This document shows positions 29,756 through 37,823 of a stretch of DNA of 64,000 bases, piece by piece. Position 1 is the stretch's first letter, and each line of letters begins with the position of its first letter. The position numbers were made by a program, and so were the translations under genes. The notes under the pieces were generated by a model. The model worked only from the letters and a program-made list of their open reading frames with translations, had not been told where the DNA came from and searched no databases. Source of the stretch: Mucilaginibacter pedocola (GTDB lineage Bacteria; Bacteroidota; Bacteroidia; Sphingobacteriales; Sphingobacteriaceae); contig NZ_MBTF01000012.1 of assembly GCF_002013915.1 (NCBI RefSeq), forward strand, positions 1-64,000. Direction: 5' to 3'.

Positions 29756-31192
29756 TTAAGCCAGTATTTGCTTCACCACGGTCTCGTTACCGCTTTGCAC
29801 GGCAATATCCATGGCAGTTTGCCCGGCGTTGTTCACTTTTTCAATGGTAGATTCGTCGTGATCCAATATCAAGCCCACCAATTTCTTGGCCGACATATGG
29901 TCGCCATTGGCCGCAGCATACATTAGCGCGGTATTGCCGTTATTATCGGTATAAGTGGTGTCAGCATTGTTATCCAACAGTAATTCGCCAATGGCGTATT
30001 TGGCCTCGTTGCCCTTTTGCGCAAAATTCATCAGCGGGGTTTTGCCAGCGCGGTTGGGTTTGTTAACATCGCAGCCGGCCTCTATCAATTCTTCGGCCAG
30101 TGTGTTGTTTAGGTCGGCAAGGTAGCCCGCCTGGCAAATAATATTCAGCGCAGTATCCCCATTGTTGGTTATGGCTGCATCCAACTCCAAACCGTTGCTT
30201 ATTAGCGTACGGAGTATCTTTACCATATCCTTCAAATCCTGGCTCATACCCCGGCCAAAGTCGCTAATGCCCTTTTCCAGGAGACACCAAACGGCCGTTT
30301 CACCACTGCCCGTCCTGTAATTCACGTCGGCTCCCCCGGCAACAAGCAGCTTCACCAAGGGTTCTGATGGATACTCGCATGCCAGCATCAAAGGGGTGCG
30401 GCGCCACTGGTCGGATAATTCGTTTAAGTCGGTACCGTTCTTTATAAGCGCTTCTAAGGCTGCCGCGTCACGGTTCAGCACGGCTTCATGCACGGTCATC
30501 CCGCCTGTTGCTGTATCGCTTTCGTCGCCGCTTAGCACGGCAGCTATCTCCTTTACCCCACTGCGTTGCGCGTAGGTTAGCGGCGTGGTACCAAAAACAT
30601 CTTTGTCTTCGGTATCTATGCCGCTTTTCTCTATGAGCACGCGCACGGTTTTAGTGGCGGCTTCAACGGCACCGGGTATGGTTTTGCGGTGCACCAGTTT
30701 ATCGCATATTAAATGCAACAGATTTTTACCTTCCTCGGCCGTAGCATCCATTTTCAGGCCTGTATCGCCAAGGGCATCCAGCATGGGGTACATATAAACC
30801 AGCCCCGCTTCCATGTAGGCCAGTTTGCCCGAATCGTTCTTCTTTTTTGGGTTAATGCCCGCTTCCAGCAAAGCCTTAGCGGTATCGTATATCTTAGTAG
30901 CCTTTTCTTCGAGGCCCGGCGCGTTCAGGTCGAACTTTGAGGTGGCCAGCGCATGGAAGGCTGTGTTGCTATATTTATCGGCATCGGCGCGCAGGCCGGC
31001 TTCTTTTAAAAATGCGATGGCTGGAGCATCCGCAAAGCGTGCGGCCAAATGGTACAGATTTTCCTCCTGCTCGTTCCTGATATCAACACTTGTAAGTGCA
31101 CGGTACAGGGCTAAAACATCTGCCTGCTCGCCCGTTGCGGCAAATAAGTTGCGATGATAGGCATCGCGTATTTGATTATATTCGGTGTTCAT
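29756..31192 (-). CDS. Ankyrin-repeat protein (478 aa)
   Basis: 478 aa from the ATG at 31192 (an in-frame TTG lies at 31201). The first 120 residues are helical with weak repeats; clearer ankyrin repeats run from about 150 to the end (GTTPLTYAQRSG, RRTPLMLACEYPS, GADVNYRTGSGETA, GNTALMYAAANGD, GQTAMDIAVQSGN). There is no signal peptide. Its start overlaps the end of the TPR gene by 17 nt, which points to translational coupling, and the second ankyrin gene follows after 12 nt. The repeat style is close to the neighbouring ankyrin protein, so the two may be ancient duplicates. Confidence 0.9.
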   Translation of the reverse strand: MNTEYNQIRDAYHRNLFAATGEQADVLALYRALTSVDIRNEQEENLYHLAARFADAPAIAFLKEAGLRADADKYSNTAFHALATSKFDLNAPGLEEKATKIYDTAKALLEAGINPKKKNDSGKLAYMEAGLVYMYPMLDALGDTGLKMDATAEEGKNLLHLICDKLVHRKTIPGAVEAATKTVRVLIEKSGIDTEDKDVFGTTPLTYAQRSGVKEIAAVLSGDESDTATGGMTVHEAVLNRDAAALEALIKNGTDLNELSDQWRRTPLMLACEYPSEPLVKLLVAGGADVNYRTGSGETAVWCLLEKGISDFGRGMSQDLKDMVKILRTLISNGLELDAAITNNGDTALNIICQAGYLADLNNTLAEELIEAGCDVNKPNRAGKTPLMNFAQKGNEAKYAIGELLLDNNADTTYTDNNGNTALMYAAANGDHMSAKKLVGLILDHDESTIEKVNNAGQTAMDIAVQSGNETVVKQILA

Positions 31193-31697
31193 GTTTTTCA
31201 AGGTTTTGTTTAGCTATGGCCAAAGCCTCGCTAATGTTACGGTAGTTTTTGTAAGCCAAAGGTGTGGCCAACTCTACCACTTTGTTGTAATGGCCCATTT
31301 GCAGCCAGCAGTCCGTTTTCAGGCGGATGATGGCATCGGCAACCACTGGGGCCATTAGGTTGATGTACTTTTGTGAAATGGGCTGGTAGTGCCTATCCAG
31401 TTGGTTTTGCTGCGCAAGCATAGCTGTGTAGAAACTGTCTGCAAAAGGCTTTGTTTGCCCCGCGTTAACGGGAAAAAGTTGCTGAGCCTTATCGAGGCTT
31501 AATATCGCCTCGCGGTATTTGCCTGCCGAATAATAGCATAACGACAAATTGTATTGCGTTACCGTGCTGTCGGCCGCCTCTTTTTGCAAAAGCAAATAAG
31601 CATCGGCAAAACGTTGCTGTGTAATAAGTTGCGCTATCAATTCTTCTTCACTTTTTTCGGCTGCTGTACTGCTCTGTTTTTCTGCTGATAATAACAT
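31176..31697 (-). CDS. Small TPR protein
   Basis: 173 aa with tetratricopeptide-like helices: FADAYLLLQKEAADST, TQYNLSLCYYSAGKYREAILSLDKAQQLFP (about 50-80) and a further pair near 128-155 (CWLQMGHYNKVVELATPL). No signal peptide. TPR solenoids bind other proteins; here it is co-translated with an ankyrin protein whose start codon lies inside its end. Unusually for Bacteroidota, a strong Shine-Dalgarno run precedes its ATG. It begins 101 nt below the small membrane protein gene and may share that gene's promoter. Confidence 0.82.
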   Translation of the reverse strand: MLLSAEKQSSTAAEKSEEELIAQLITQQRFADAYLLLQKEAADSTVTQYNLSLCYYSAGKYREAILSLDKAQQLFPVNAGQTKPFADSFYTAMLAQQNQLDRHYQPISQKYINLMAPVVADAIIRLKTDCWLQMGHYNKVVELATPLAYKNYRNISEALAIAKQNLEKHEHRI

Positions 31698-31701
31698 ATC
31701 G

Positions 31702-31711
31702 CCTCCTCCTT
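31702..31711 (-). promoter_or_regulatory. Strong Shine-Dalgarno before the TPR gene
   Basis: AAGGAGGAGG on the minus strand ends 4 nt before the ATG at 31697; the core AAGGAGG is 7 nt from it. It is fully complementary to the 16S tail in this window. Most Bacteroidota starts, including nearly all others here, have A-rich leaders with no such site. Confidence 0.7.
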
Positions 31712-31798
31712 AATTTTAGCCCGCCGGTTGCAGCCCGCTCCATTTTAACAGGGCGGGCGGCATACGGGCATTGTAATAAATTCAGGAATAGAAAATTA

Positions 31799-32152
31799 TT
31801 ATTGTTTGGCAGCATCTATGCGGCCATCGAAATTAAAACGGCCTTCAAAGAATTTACCAATGATGGGTAGCGGTTTCATAGCCTCATTGTTAGCGGTAAC
31901 TACACCCAGCAGCAGCAACACTAAAGTAGCGCCGCTGATAATAAAGCTTACAAAGTACAGCGAGGGAATGATAGCAGCCAGTACAGATATGGCTATACCC
32001 AAAGCGAAGGATACTATAATAAGCCCCAGCGACTGCCCGAGGTGGTAATTGACCAGCGCGCTTTTATCCGCGCGTTTTTTAAACTCTAAGTAAGATACTA
32101 CCCAACCGATGATGGTGATGTAGGCCACAATGGCCAAGCCTTTGTTTGTCAT
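31799..32152 (-). CDS. Small membrane protein, DUF4870/Tic20-like
   Basis: 117 aa with three to four hydrophobic segments (about 5-22, 44-66, 68-88). The pattern is GLAIVAYITIIGWVVSY, then ADKSALVNYHLGQSLGL, then the paired helices and a basic tail. The motif of a short helix followed by a charged loop and N-Y-H-x-x-Q-S is what I know from DUF4870-type proteins of Bacteroidota, whose function is unknown. A full-consensus promoter lies 43-74 nt upstream. It may be the first gene of the TPR/ankyrin/TssD-like cluster, though a GC-rich 101-nt gap follows. Confidence 0.72.
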   Translation of the reverse strand: MTNKGLAIVAYITIIGWVVSYLEFKKRADKSALVNYHLGQSLGLIIVSFALGIAISVLAAIIPSLYFVSFIISGATLVLLLLGVVTANNEAMKPLPIIGKFFEGRFNFDGRIDAAKQ

Positions 32153-32194
32153 AGTGTTTTGTTTTTATGGTTAACTAATAAAAAGATGTTGAGG

Positions 32195-32226
32195 CAAAAG
32201 TACCCCGGCCAGCATCCCCCACCAAA
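32195..32226 (-). promoter_or_regulatory. Promoter of the small membrane protein / ankyrin cluster
   Basis: On the minus strand, TTTG (32226-32223), 20-nt spacer, TACTTTTG (32202-32195): a full match to the Bacteroidota TTTG/TANNTTTG consensus. The predicted start near 32189 leaves a leader of about 37 nt before the ATG at 32152. Confidence 0.72.
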
Positions 32227-32382
32227 AAACCGGCGCCTACAAGGCGTCTACCACTATAGGGCCACCGCGACTACAAATCGTCTACAACAATTTGGTAAGT
32301 TATTGTGTTACAGTTGTAACATTGCGCCATTTACGGTTACGTAAACAATGCGCTTTTAGCTACAAATACTGCCATAATACCT

Positions 32383-34317
32383 ATGCTTTTAAGAAATACC
32401 GCGCTCATTATCACGCTTTTTACGCTCGCGCTTCATTCATCCGGACTATCGGCACAAAGCCTCATAACCGATTCGCTCGGCCGTGCTGCCAATAGTGCCG
32501 CACCTGCCGAAAGGCCCATAGTTACTGCCGAACTTGCCCGCGCAACACTGGAAGGCAATGCCACCGAAGCACTCAAAATAGGCGGCCGCGCCATATCCCT
32601 TGCCAAAGCCAGTGGCGATGCAGGCGCCAAAGCCTTTTGTTACGCCACCATGGCACACCTGCTGATGCAGAAAGGGCAGGAAAAACGCTCGGCAGTTTAC
32701 ATTGATAGCGCCATGCGCTGCGCCACAAAAACCACCAATAAACCATTGGCGGCCTTTGCCTGGTTACGAAAGGGCTGGCTGGAACTGGTGCGGGGGAATA
32801 ATGAGAAAGCCATATCGGCCCTTCTACAATCGGGCCAGTTGCTTGACGGAGTTACCGATAAACGGGCTTACAGTTACAAAACGCTTATTAACCACTACAT
32901 ATCCAGCATATATGCTTATGGCAGCGATACATTAAAACAGCATAAGTACGCTCTTGCCTGCTTAGCTGCTTCTAAAGGGAGCGTTTTTGCGGACGACAAG
33001 CAAATAGGCTACATGACTATTGCGCACAGCTATTTCTCGGCTTTTGAACGGGATAAGAACCGCCGCGAGCAACTCGATTCATCGCTGTATTACTACCGCC
33101 GCTCGATGAATTTTTACCAGCAGAACCATGACAGGATATTCCTGCAAAGCAACGCCTCGCTCACGGCGCTTAACCTGGCCAATGCTTACTTCAAATACTT
33201 CCCGGTGAGCTACCGCGATAGTGCGCAACGCTATATTGATATAGCCCTTAACATTGGGCGAAAAACACATACGAGCGAGATAATAGCTAACTGCTACGGT
33301 ATTTTAAGCGAGTATGCCCTGCGCCAAAAGAACTATGCACAAGCCGAACAATACTTGTTAACGGGTATAGGCGAACTGGCAAATTCGGCACCTGGGGTTG
33401 ATATTACACGCTCGAGGCTGATGCTGGGCCTTGCCAATGTAGCCGAGCAAAAAGGCGATACGCAGGCCGCACTTAAGTATTACAAACAGTATGTAGATTA
33501 TTACAGCAAGGTTTTCGATGCGCAAAAGTTGGGGATTGTGCAGCAGTTGGAAGAGGAATACCACGCCGCCCAGCGCGATAACGAGATAGCCCGCCTGCGC
33601 GAACGCGCTGATTACAACAAACGGCTAAACTGGCTTTACATAGCCATTGGTTCGGTAGGGATACTGGTTTTAGGGTTGTTGCTCAGCTCTTATCATTACA
33701 AGCTGAAGGCATCGCAACAGCAAAAGCAAATAGCCGAACAGCAGAACGAGGAAATAAGGCTCACCGCCGCCCTGCAAGAAGCCGACGCGCAACGCCTATT
33801 TTTAGAGAAACAGGAGGCTGAACTACAGGCCGAACTACGCGAGGAGGAACGCGCCCATGCAGAAGCACAGCAAGCCCTGCTGCAAGACCGTACCGAATGG
33901 CTGGAAAAAGAATTACTGGCCGGCTCCCTCAAAATAGAGGAAAAGAACGCCATACTGGAACTATTGAAAGAGAAAACCCGCGGCAGCGATTCGCCGCAGG
34001 CAGCCAGGCAAATTGGGCGCATTATTAATCAAAACCTTAAGATGGATAAAAGCCTTGACGAACAGCAAACCATCAGCCATATACACCCCGTGTTTTTTAC
34101 CGCCCTGCAAGAACGCGCCGACAACTCGCTCACCCGGCTCGACCTTAAACACTGCGCCTATATTTTAATGGGGCTTGATAATAAAGATATTGCCAACCGC
34201 CTCGGCGTTGAACCCAAAAGCATCCGCATGGCACGCTACCGCTTAAAGCAAAAACTTAAACTGGGAAAAGATGATTCGCTGGACCATGCGATACAGGAGT
34301 TGGATAAAAGTGCTTAG
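32383..34317 (+). CDS. TPR sensor with membrane anchor and LuxR-type DNA-binding domain
   Basis: 644 aa. A signal peptide (MLLRNTALIITLFTLALHSSGLSAQ) precedes TPR-like helices (about 40-400; AEQYLLTGIGELAN, ARAYFKYF-type pairs), one membrane helix (LNWLYIAIGSVGILVLGLLL, about 412-432), and a long Gln/Glu-rich coiled coil (about 440-530). The C-terminal helix-turn-helix (about 585-632: LKHCAYILMGLDNKDIANRL, then EPKSIRMARYRLKQKL) is of the LuxR/GerE sort. This is the standard Bacteroidota one-component layout, sensing outside and binding DNA inside without kinase domains. It diverges from the ankyrin cluster across 230 nt, so that cluster is a candidate target. Confidence 0.85.
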   Translation: MLLRNTALIITLFTLALHSSGLSAQSLITDSLGRAANSAAPAERPIVTAELARATLEGNATEALKIGGRAISLAKASGDAGAKAFCYATMAHLLMQKGQEKRSAVYIDSAMRCATKTTNKPLAAFAWLRKGWLELVRGNNEKAISALLQSGQLLDGVTDKRAYSYKTLINHYISSIYAYGSDTLKQHKYALACLAASKGSVFADDKQIGYMTIAHSYFSAFERDKNRREQLDSSLYYYRRSMNFYQQNHDRIFLQSNASLTALNLANAYFKYFPVSYRDSAQRYIDIALNIGRKTHTSEIIANCYGILSEYALRQKNYAQAEQYLLTGIGELANSAPGVDITRSRLMLGLANVAEQKGDTQAALKYYKQYVDYYSKVFDAQKLGIVQQLEEEYHAAQRDNEIARLRERADYNKRLNWLYIAIGSVGILVLGLLLSSYHYKLKASQQQKQIAEQQNEEIRLTAALQEADAQRLFLEKQEAELQAELREEERAHAEAQQALLQDRTEWLEKELLAGSLKIEEKNAILELLKEKTRGSDSPQAARQIGRIINQNLKMDKSLDEQQTISHIHPVFFTALQERADNSLTRLDLKHCAYILMGLDNKDIANRLGVEPKSIRMARYRLKQKLKLGKDDSLDHAIQELDKSA

Positions 34318-34365
34318 TTGGAAGCCCTAAGTCTGTAGTCTGAAGTCAGGAGTCTGAAGCTGCTA
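34318..34365. repeat. Degenerate AGTCTGAAGTC-type repeat
   Basis: Just after the regulator stop the sequence runs GTCTGTAGTCTGAAGTCAGGAGTCTGAAG, four imperfect copies of a heptamer-like AGTCTGA unit. Its function is unknown; it could be a multi-copy intergenic element. Confidence 0.45.
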
Positions 34366-34473
34366 AATCCGAAATCGAATATCCGGCATCCTTTGCCCCC
34401 TTTATAAGTCGCAAACACACCCGCGCGGGTTAGTTGGCAATGTTGACCTTTGGAATATCAAAACAAACTAAAA

Positions 34474-34478
34474 AGGAG
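34474..34478 (+). promoter_or_regulatory. Shine-Dalgarno before the RibD/DHFR-like gene
   Basis: AGGAG, within AAAAAGGAGAA, ends 8 nt before the ATG at 34487. It is one of only two clear Shine-Dalgarno sites noticed in the window and may indicate a gene acquired from a lineage that uses them. Confidence 0.55.
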
Positions 34479-34486
34479 AACTTACC

Positions 34487-35086
34487 ATGAGAAAGTTAAT
34501 TGTGCTGGAGTTTATAAGCTTAGATGGCGTAATGCAGGCACCGGGCGGCCCGGAAGAAGATACATCAAATGGTTTCGAGTACGGAGGCTGGTCGGCGGTG
34601 TATGCCGATGATGATTCGATGCCGCTGATGCTGAAACAAATGGCACCTGCCGATATACTGCTGGGTCGTAAAACCTTCGATATTTTTGAAGATTACTGGC
34701 CAAAACATGCTGATTACTGGCCCGGCATAAACGAGGTGACCAAATACGTACTATCGGGCACCCGTACCTCGTCCGACTGGCAGAACACCGTTTTCCTGAA
34801 CAGCGTAGAAGATATTAAGAAACTCAAAAACTTCGACGGAGAGCCGATCAAAGTGTGGGGCAGCGGTGAATTGGTGAAGCTTTTATTAGAGCACGATCTG
34901 GTTGACGAACTGTGGCTGAAAATTTACCCTGTATTGTTAGGCAAAGGCAAATCGATATACAGCGATGCTACCATCCCACGGTCACTCAAATTAACCGAAA
35001 GCGCGGTGTTGCCAAACGGGGTAATCTTTGCCAATTACACCAAGGCAGGCGAAGTAAAAACCGGCACCATGGGGCCGGATGCGTAA
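34487..35086 (+). CDS. Dihydrofolate reductase/RibD C-terminal-family protein
   Basis: 199 aa, single domain, no signal peptide. Family marks are MRKLIVLEFISLDGVMQAPG at the start, ILLGRKTFDIFEDYWP (about 63-79), KYVLSGT, VWGSGELVKLLLEHDLVDEL (about 124-143) and YPVLLGKGKS. These are typical of the YyaP/RibD-C group of NAD(P)H-binding reductases widespread in soil bacteria. The physiological substrate is unknown; true folate reduction is unlikely because the group lacks most folate-site residues. It stands alone between the regulator gene and a repeat-rich region. Confidence 0.88.
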   Translation: MRKLIVLEFISLDGVMQAPGGPEEDTSNGFEYGGWSAVYADDDSMPLMLKQMAPADILLGRKTFDIFEDYWPKHADYWPGINEVTKYVLSGTRTSSDWQNTVFLNSVEDIKKLKNFDGEPIKVWGSGELVKLLLEHDLVDELWLKIYPVLLGKGKSIYSDATIPRSLKLTESAVLPNGVIFANYTKAGEVKTGTMGPDA

Positions 35087-35095
35087 GTAAACAAC

Positions 35096-35285
35096 CGTTC
35101 GTTAATGAACCAATAGCGCATGAGCATACAAAGCGTATATTTCATAAAACGTTCCTACGGAACGTGAAATACTCGTTTGCCTGCTTCTACCCATAAAACA
35201 TCCCGATGGGATGAGAAAATCGTTCCAGCGGAACGACTTATCGGTAGAAATCGAAAAGAAACAAATTTAACGTTCCATAGGAACG
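35096..35285. repeat. Cluster of 15-nt palindromes (CGTTCC-NNN-GGAACG family)
   Basis: Four palindromes of identical layout occur at 35150-35164 (CGTTCCTACGGAACG), 35199-35213 (CATCCCGATGGGATG), 35221-35235 (CGTTCCAGCGGAACG) and 35271-35285 (CGTTCCATAGGAACG). Several are preceded by ATAAAA. The second copy has both arms changed in a matching way, so the pairing is kept. Spacing is irregular (34, 7 and 35 nt). A related GTTC/GAAC pair starts near 35096. The region between 35087 and 35320 holds no gene. The layout suggests a REP-like or BIME-like element. Confidence 0.75.
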
Positions 35286-35323
35286 TTTTATGTAAGCTGG
35301 CAAATTTCAAAAGCTATAATAAA

Positions 35324-35360
35324 CGAAAAGCCTTAATTCCACACGAATTAAGGCTTTTCG
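35324..35360 (-). terminator. Terminator behind the aspartate kinase gene
   Basis: A perfect 15-bp stem (CGAAAAGCCTTAATT / AATTAAGGCTTTTCG) with a 7-nt loop starts 17 nt past the aspartate kinase stop. On the minus strand it is followed by TTTATTATAG. It could also act on transcripts from the plus side. Confidence 0.82.
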
Positions 35361-35376
35361 TCTAATGTCGATGAAA

Positions 35377-36750
35377 CTATCCTACTGCCTTATTCAGCGC
35401 GATAATAGCCGTTTTAAACTGCTCGCGACCGATAAGGAACTGGATGTTCACCTTGCCTTTAGCCACACCGGCGCTGATGATATTAATATCGTCCTTAGCT
35501 AAAGCCATAGCAGCATTGGCCAATAAACCTGGTTGATCCATATTGGTACCCAACAGGCAAACCATAGCCACCTGCTCGGTGGTGATGCGCTCGAATTGTT
35601 TGCCAAGGTCGGCAATGAGGCCCTGCGTAAGATCGTTCTCCCATATCACAATGGTGATACTATTGGCACTGGTTACCTTAAAAGTATAGCTGATGCCGTG
35701 CTGGTAAAACACCTGCATAATGGCTAAGTCGGAGCCTACGTTGCCCGTCATCAGCGGGTCGTAAATGTCTATCATCAGCAATTGCGGCGTACCGGTGATA
35801 ACCTCTACCCTTTTTACGTCGCTGATGTATTCCTTAGTGATAAGCGTACCCGGATGCGCGGGCTCGAAGGTATTCTTGATACGCAGGTGTATGCCTGCCA
35901 TTTCCAGCGGTTTGGCCGCCTTGGGGTGTATGGCCTCCATGCCTACGTCGGCCAGTTGGTCTGCAATATCGTAGTTAGTGTTGCCTACGGGTTTTACATT
36001 TTCGATGCCTACCAAACCCGGGTCGGCGGTAGAAAGGTGGTATTCTTTATGGATGATGGCCTCCTGCGGTTTAAGCAGTACAGCTATCTTACTGAAGGTA
36101 ACTTCCGAGTACCCACGGTCGAACTCGCGCATAATACCCTCGGTACCTTTGGCGTAGCCGGTGGCGATGCAAACACAGCTTTCCAAATCGATAGCGCCAA
36201 AAGCATCGGCAATACGTTCGCTGATGGTTAGCGCACGGCGATCATCAAAACCCGAAAGATCTACCAGTTTGGCGTTGATACCTTTAGTTTTAAGCACTTC
36301 GGTTAACACATAAGCCGAATGCGTTTCGCCGATCGAGGCCAATATCTCGCGCGTGGCTAACAAAATGCCTTCATTAAGGTAACCTGAGGCCAGCATCGTA
36401 GTGGCGCTTTCGAGGTAGGTTGATGCCTTGGCCAGGTGGCTATCAATAAACTCATCGGCTTTGGCTACATCCAACCCGAGTGGTTCATAATTCTTGTTCA
36501 GCGCTTTCAGGTTATCCAACACTTCGCCAAGGGCAACGTGATAGTCCTGGTTATTGGCCAGGCGATGATATACGCCGGGCGCCTTGGTCTTTTTATTTTC
36601 GAGCAGCAGATTGGTAACGCCCGAGAAGGCAGAAACCACAAATACACGATTGTAAAGGTGGGCACCTGTGCGGTTATAGCAGATTATATTTTCAACAACG
36701 TCGGCCAAAGCACTCATGGAGGTGCCACCGATCTTTTCTACAGTAAGCAT
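35377..36750 (-). CDS. Aspartate kinase
   Basis: 457 aa, cytoplasmic. The ATP/phosphate site VEKIGGTSMS is at residues 4-13; the kinase domain continues to about 290 (GFDDRRALTISERI, TADPGLVG, NYDIADQLADVGMEAIHPKA). Two C-terminal ACT domains (about 310-457: GTPQLLMIDIYDP, ANSITIVIWEN, VCLLGTNMDQPGL) would sense end-product amino acids. The enzyme makes aspartyl phosphate for lysine, threonine, methionine and diaminopimelate synthesis. The VEKIGGTSMS start and compact size are like the aspartokinase form often linked to ectoine clusters, but no ectoine genes are in this window. It is a single-gene unit with a strong terminator. Confidence 0.93.
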   Translation of the reverse strand: MLTVEKIGGTSMSALADVVENIICYNRTGAHLYNRVFVVSAFSGVTNLLLENKKTKAPGVYHRLANNQDYHVALGEVLDNLKALNKNYEPLGLDVAKADEFIDSHLAKASTYLESATTMLASGYLNEGILLATREILASIGETHSAYVLTEVLKTKGINAKLVDLSGFDDRRALTISERIADAFGAIDLESCVCIATGYAKGTEGIMREFDRGYSEVTFSKIAVLLKPQEAIIHKEYHLSTADPGLVGIENVKPVGNTNYDIADQLADVGMEAIHPKAAKPLEMAGIHLRIKNTFEPAHPGTLITKEYISDVKRVEVITGTPQLLMIDIYDPLMTGNVGSDLAIMQVFYQHGISYTFKVTSANSITIVIWENDLTQGLIADLGKQFERITTEQVAMVCLLGTNMDQPGLLANAAMALAKDDINIISAGVAKGKVNIQFLIGREQFKTAIIALNKAVG

Positions 36751-36840
36751 ATCAGTTCAAAAAGGCGAAACTAAGCATTTCCTGCAATACATGCTACTCT
36801 ATAGGAATTATATACTTTGCGGTTAGGCAATACTTACTGA

Positions 36841-36996
36841 AGGTGGCACCTACAGAGCTATACCATCCTGTTTAAATTTCTACAAAAACGGTACCCCGCC
36901 GGGGTGTATGAACAATGCACTGAACACTCCGTTAGGAGTAGCGTGTTTGTAGCAGATGCACGAAAAAAGTAAACAGCTCCGTTAGGTGCCACCTAT
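36841..36996. repeat. Nested inverted-repeat module in a gene-free region
   Basis: GGTGGCACCTA (36842-36852) is repeated inverted as TAGGTGCCACC (36983-36993). Inside lie TCTACAAA near 36879 and TTTGTAG near 36946 as a second inverted pair, plus the palindromes ACCCCGCCGGGGT (36893-36905) and ACTCCGTTAGGAGT (36926-36939). No coding potential is seen in 36751-37120, so this 155-bp block looks like a small mobile or REP-type element. Confidence 0.6.
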
Positions 36997-37120
36997 AGAG
37001 ACGAAGATCGAGACCTCCCATAAACGCCATAACCACCTCATCTTAACAAACACTTAATACCCCCACCAAACCCATCCCCTCCTTTTGCGTTGTATTTGAG
37101 TAACCATAAAACAAATCGCT

Positions 37121-37810
37121 ATGAAAATTAAACGCATGGCCCTGTGCCTTATGTTATTATTGCCCTTACTGGCAGCAGATGTTACTTCCGCAAAACCCAC
37201 CACTGCACCTGCTGTTGATAGCTGGTATTTCCGCGCCGTGAGCGGCTACCCTGCTGCCATTGCTTTTGAGCCGGTGGTATTATTTAAAAACGGAGAATAC
37301 TTTGATGTAGGCGAAGAGCCATTAGAACAACTGGATGTAGTGGCCTCTAAAGCTAAACGCCCTGCCGCATGGGGTACTTGGAAAAAAGTTGGCGGTACTT
37401 TCACTCTTACCAATTACAAAGGCAAAACACACGATTATATGCTTGGCAAAGGCAACTGGTTCCCGGCATTTGCTTATACGGGAGCGCTGAAATTAAAAAA
37501 GGGCTATAAAAAAGTTTCGGGCGGCGATTACGGCAATGGCACCCAGGCACTCTTCATCAATAAAATAAACTTTATAGACGATACCCATTATACCGAAGGC
37601 AGCAACAGCGGTATCTCTACCCCGGCAGCCACAGCATCCAGAAAAAGCAGTTCGGGCGGCACTTACCGCATCAGCGGCAATACCATTGAGTTTACAACAG
37701 AAGGCAAAACCATTAAAAGGTCGTTCGCTTTTGGTGCTTCGGGCTCGCCCGCAAAGGCAAGCAATACAATTATATTTATTGGCGGAGATGCTTTTACAGA
37801 TACGGAGTAA
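37121..37810 (+). CDS. Secreted hypothetical protein
   Basis: 229 aa with a clear signal peptide (MKIKRMALCLMLLLPLLAAD, cleavage near TSA-KP). The mature part is rich in Gly, Ser, Thr and Lys, with beta-type segments: DSWYFRAVSGYPAAIAFEP, VLFKNGEYFDVG, WGTWKKVGGTFTLTNYKG (about 85-102), a Ser/Gly-rich loop (about 165-185), then YRISGNTIEFTTEGKTIKRS. The repeated W-x-K-x-x-G-x-x-x-T-x and GNTIEFTTEGKT pattern suggests a lipocalin-like or META-like beta-barrel, but I do not recognise the family. It is transcribed alone, with palindromic repeats upstream and convergent small genes downstream. Confidence 0.75.
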   Translation: MKIKRMALCLMLLLPLLAADVTSAKPTTAPAVDSWYFRAVSGYPAAIAFEPVVLFKNGEYFDVGEEPLEQLDVVASKAKRPAAWGTWKKVGGTFTLTNYKGKTHDYMLGKGNWFPAFAYTGALKLKKGYKKVSGGDYGNGTQALFINKINFIDDTHYTEGSNSGISTPAATASRKSSSGGTYRISGNTIEFTTEGKTIKRSFAFGASGSPAKASNTIIFIGGDAFTDTE

Positions 37811-37823
37811 GAAAGCCTCTTAT

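Noticed and set aside
31712..31798. Terminator between the small membrane protein and TPR genes
   Set aside because: Only a 6-bp GCCCGC/GCGGGC stem without a U-tract; not convincing.
35150..35285. CRISPR array
   Set aside because: The repeats are 15-nt palindromes with irregular gaps of 7 to 35 nt and no cas genes.
35377..36750. Ectoine biosynthesis cluster
   Set aside because: The aspartokinase resembles that type, but no ectoine genes are nearby.
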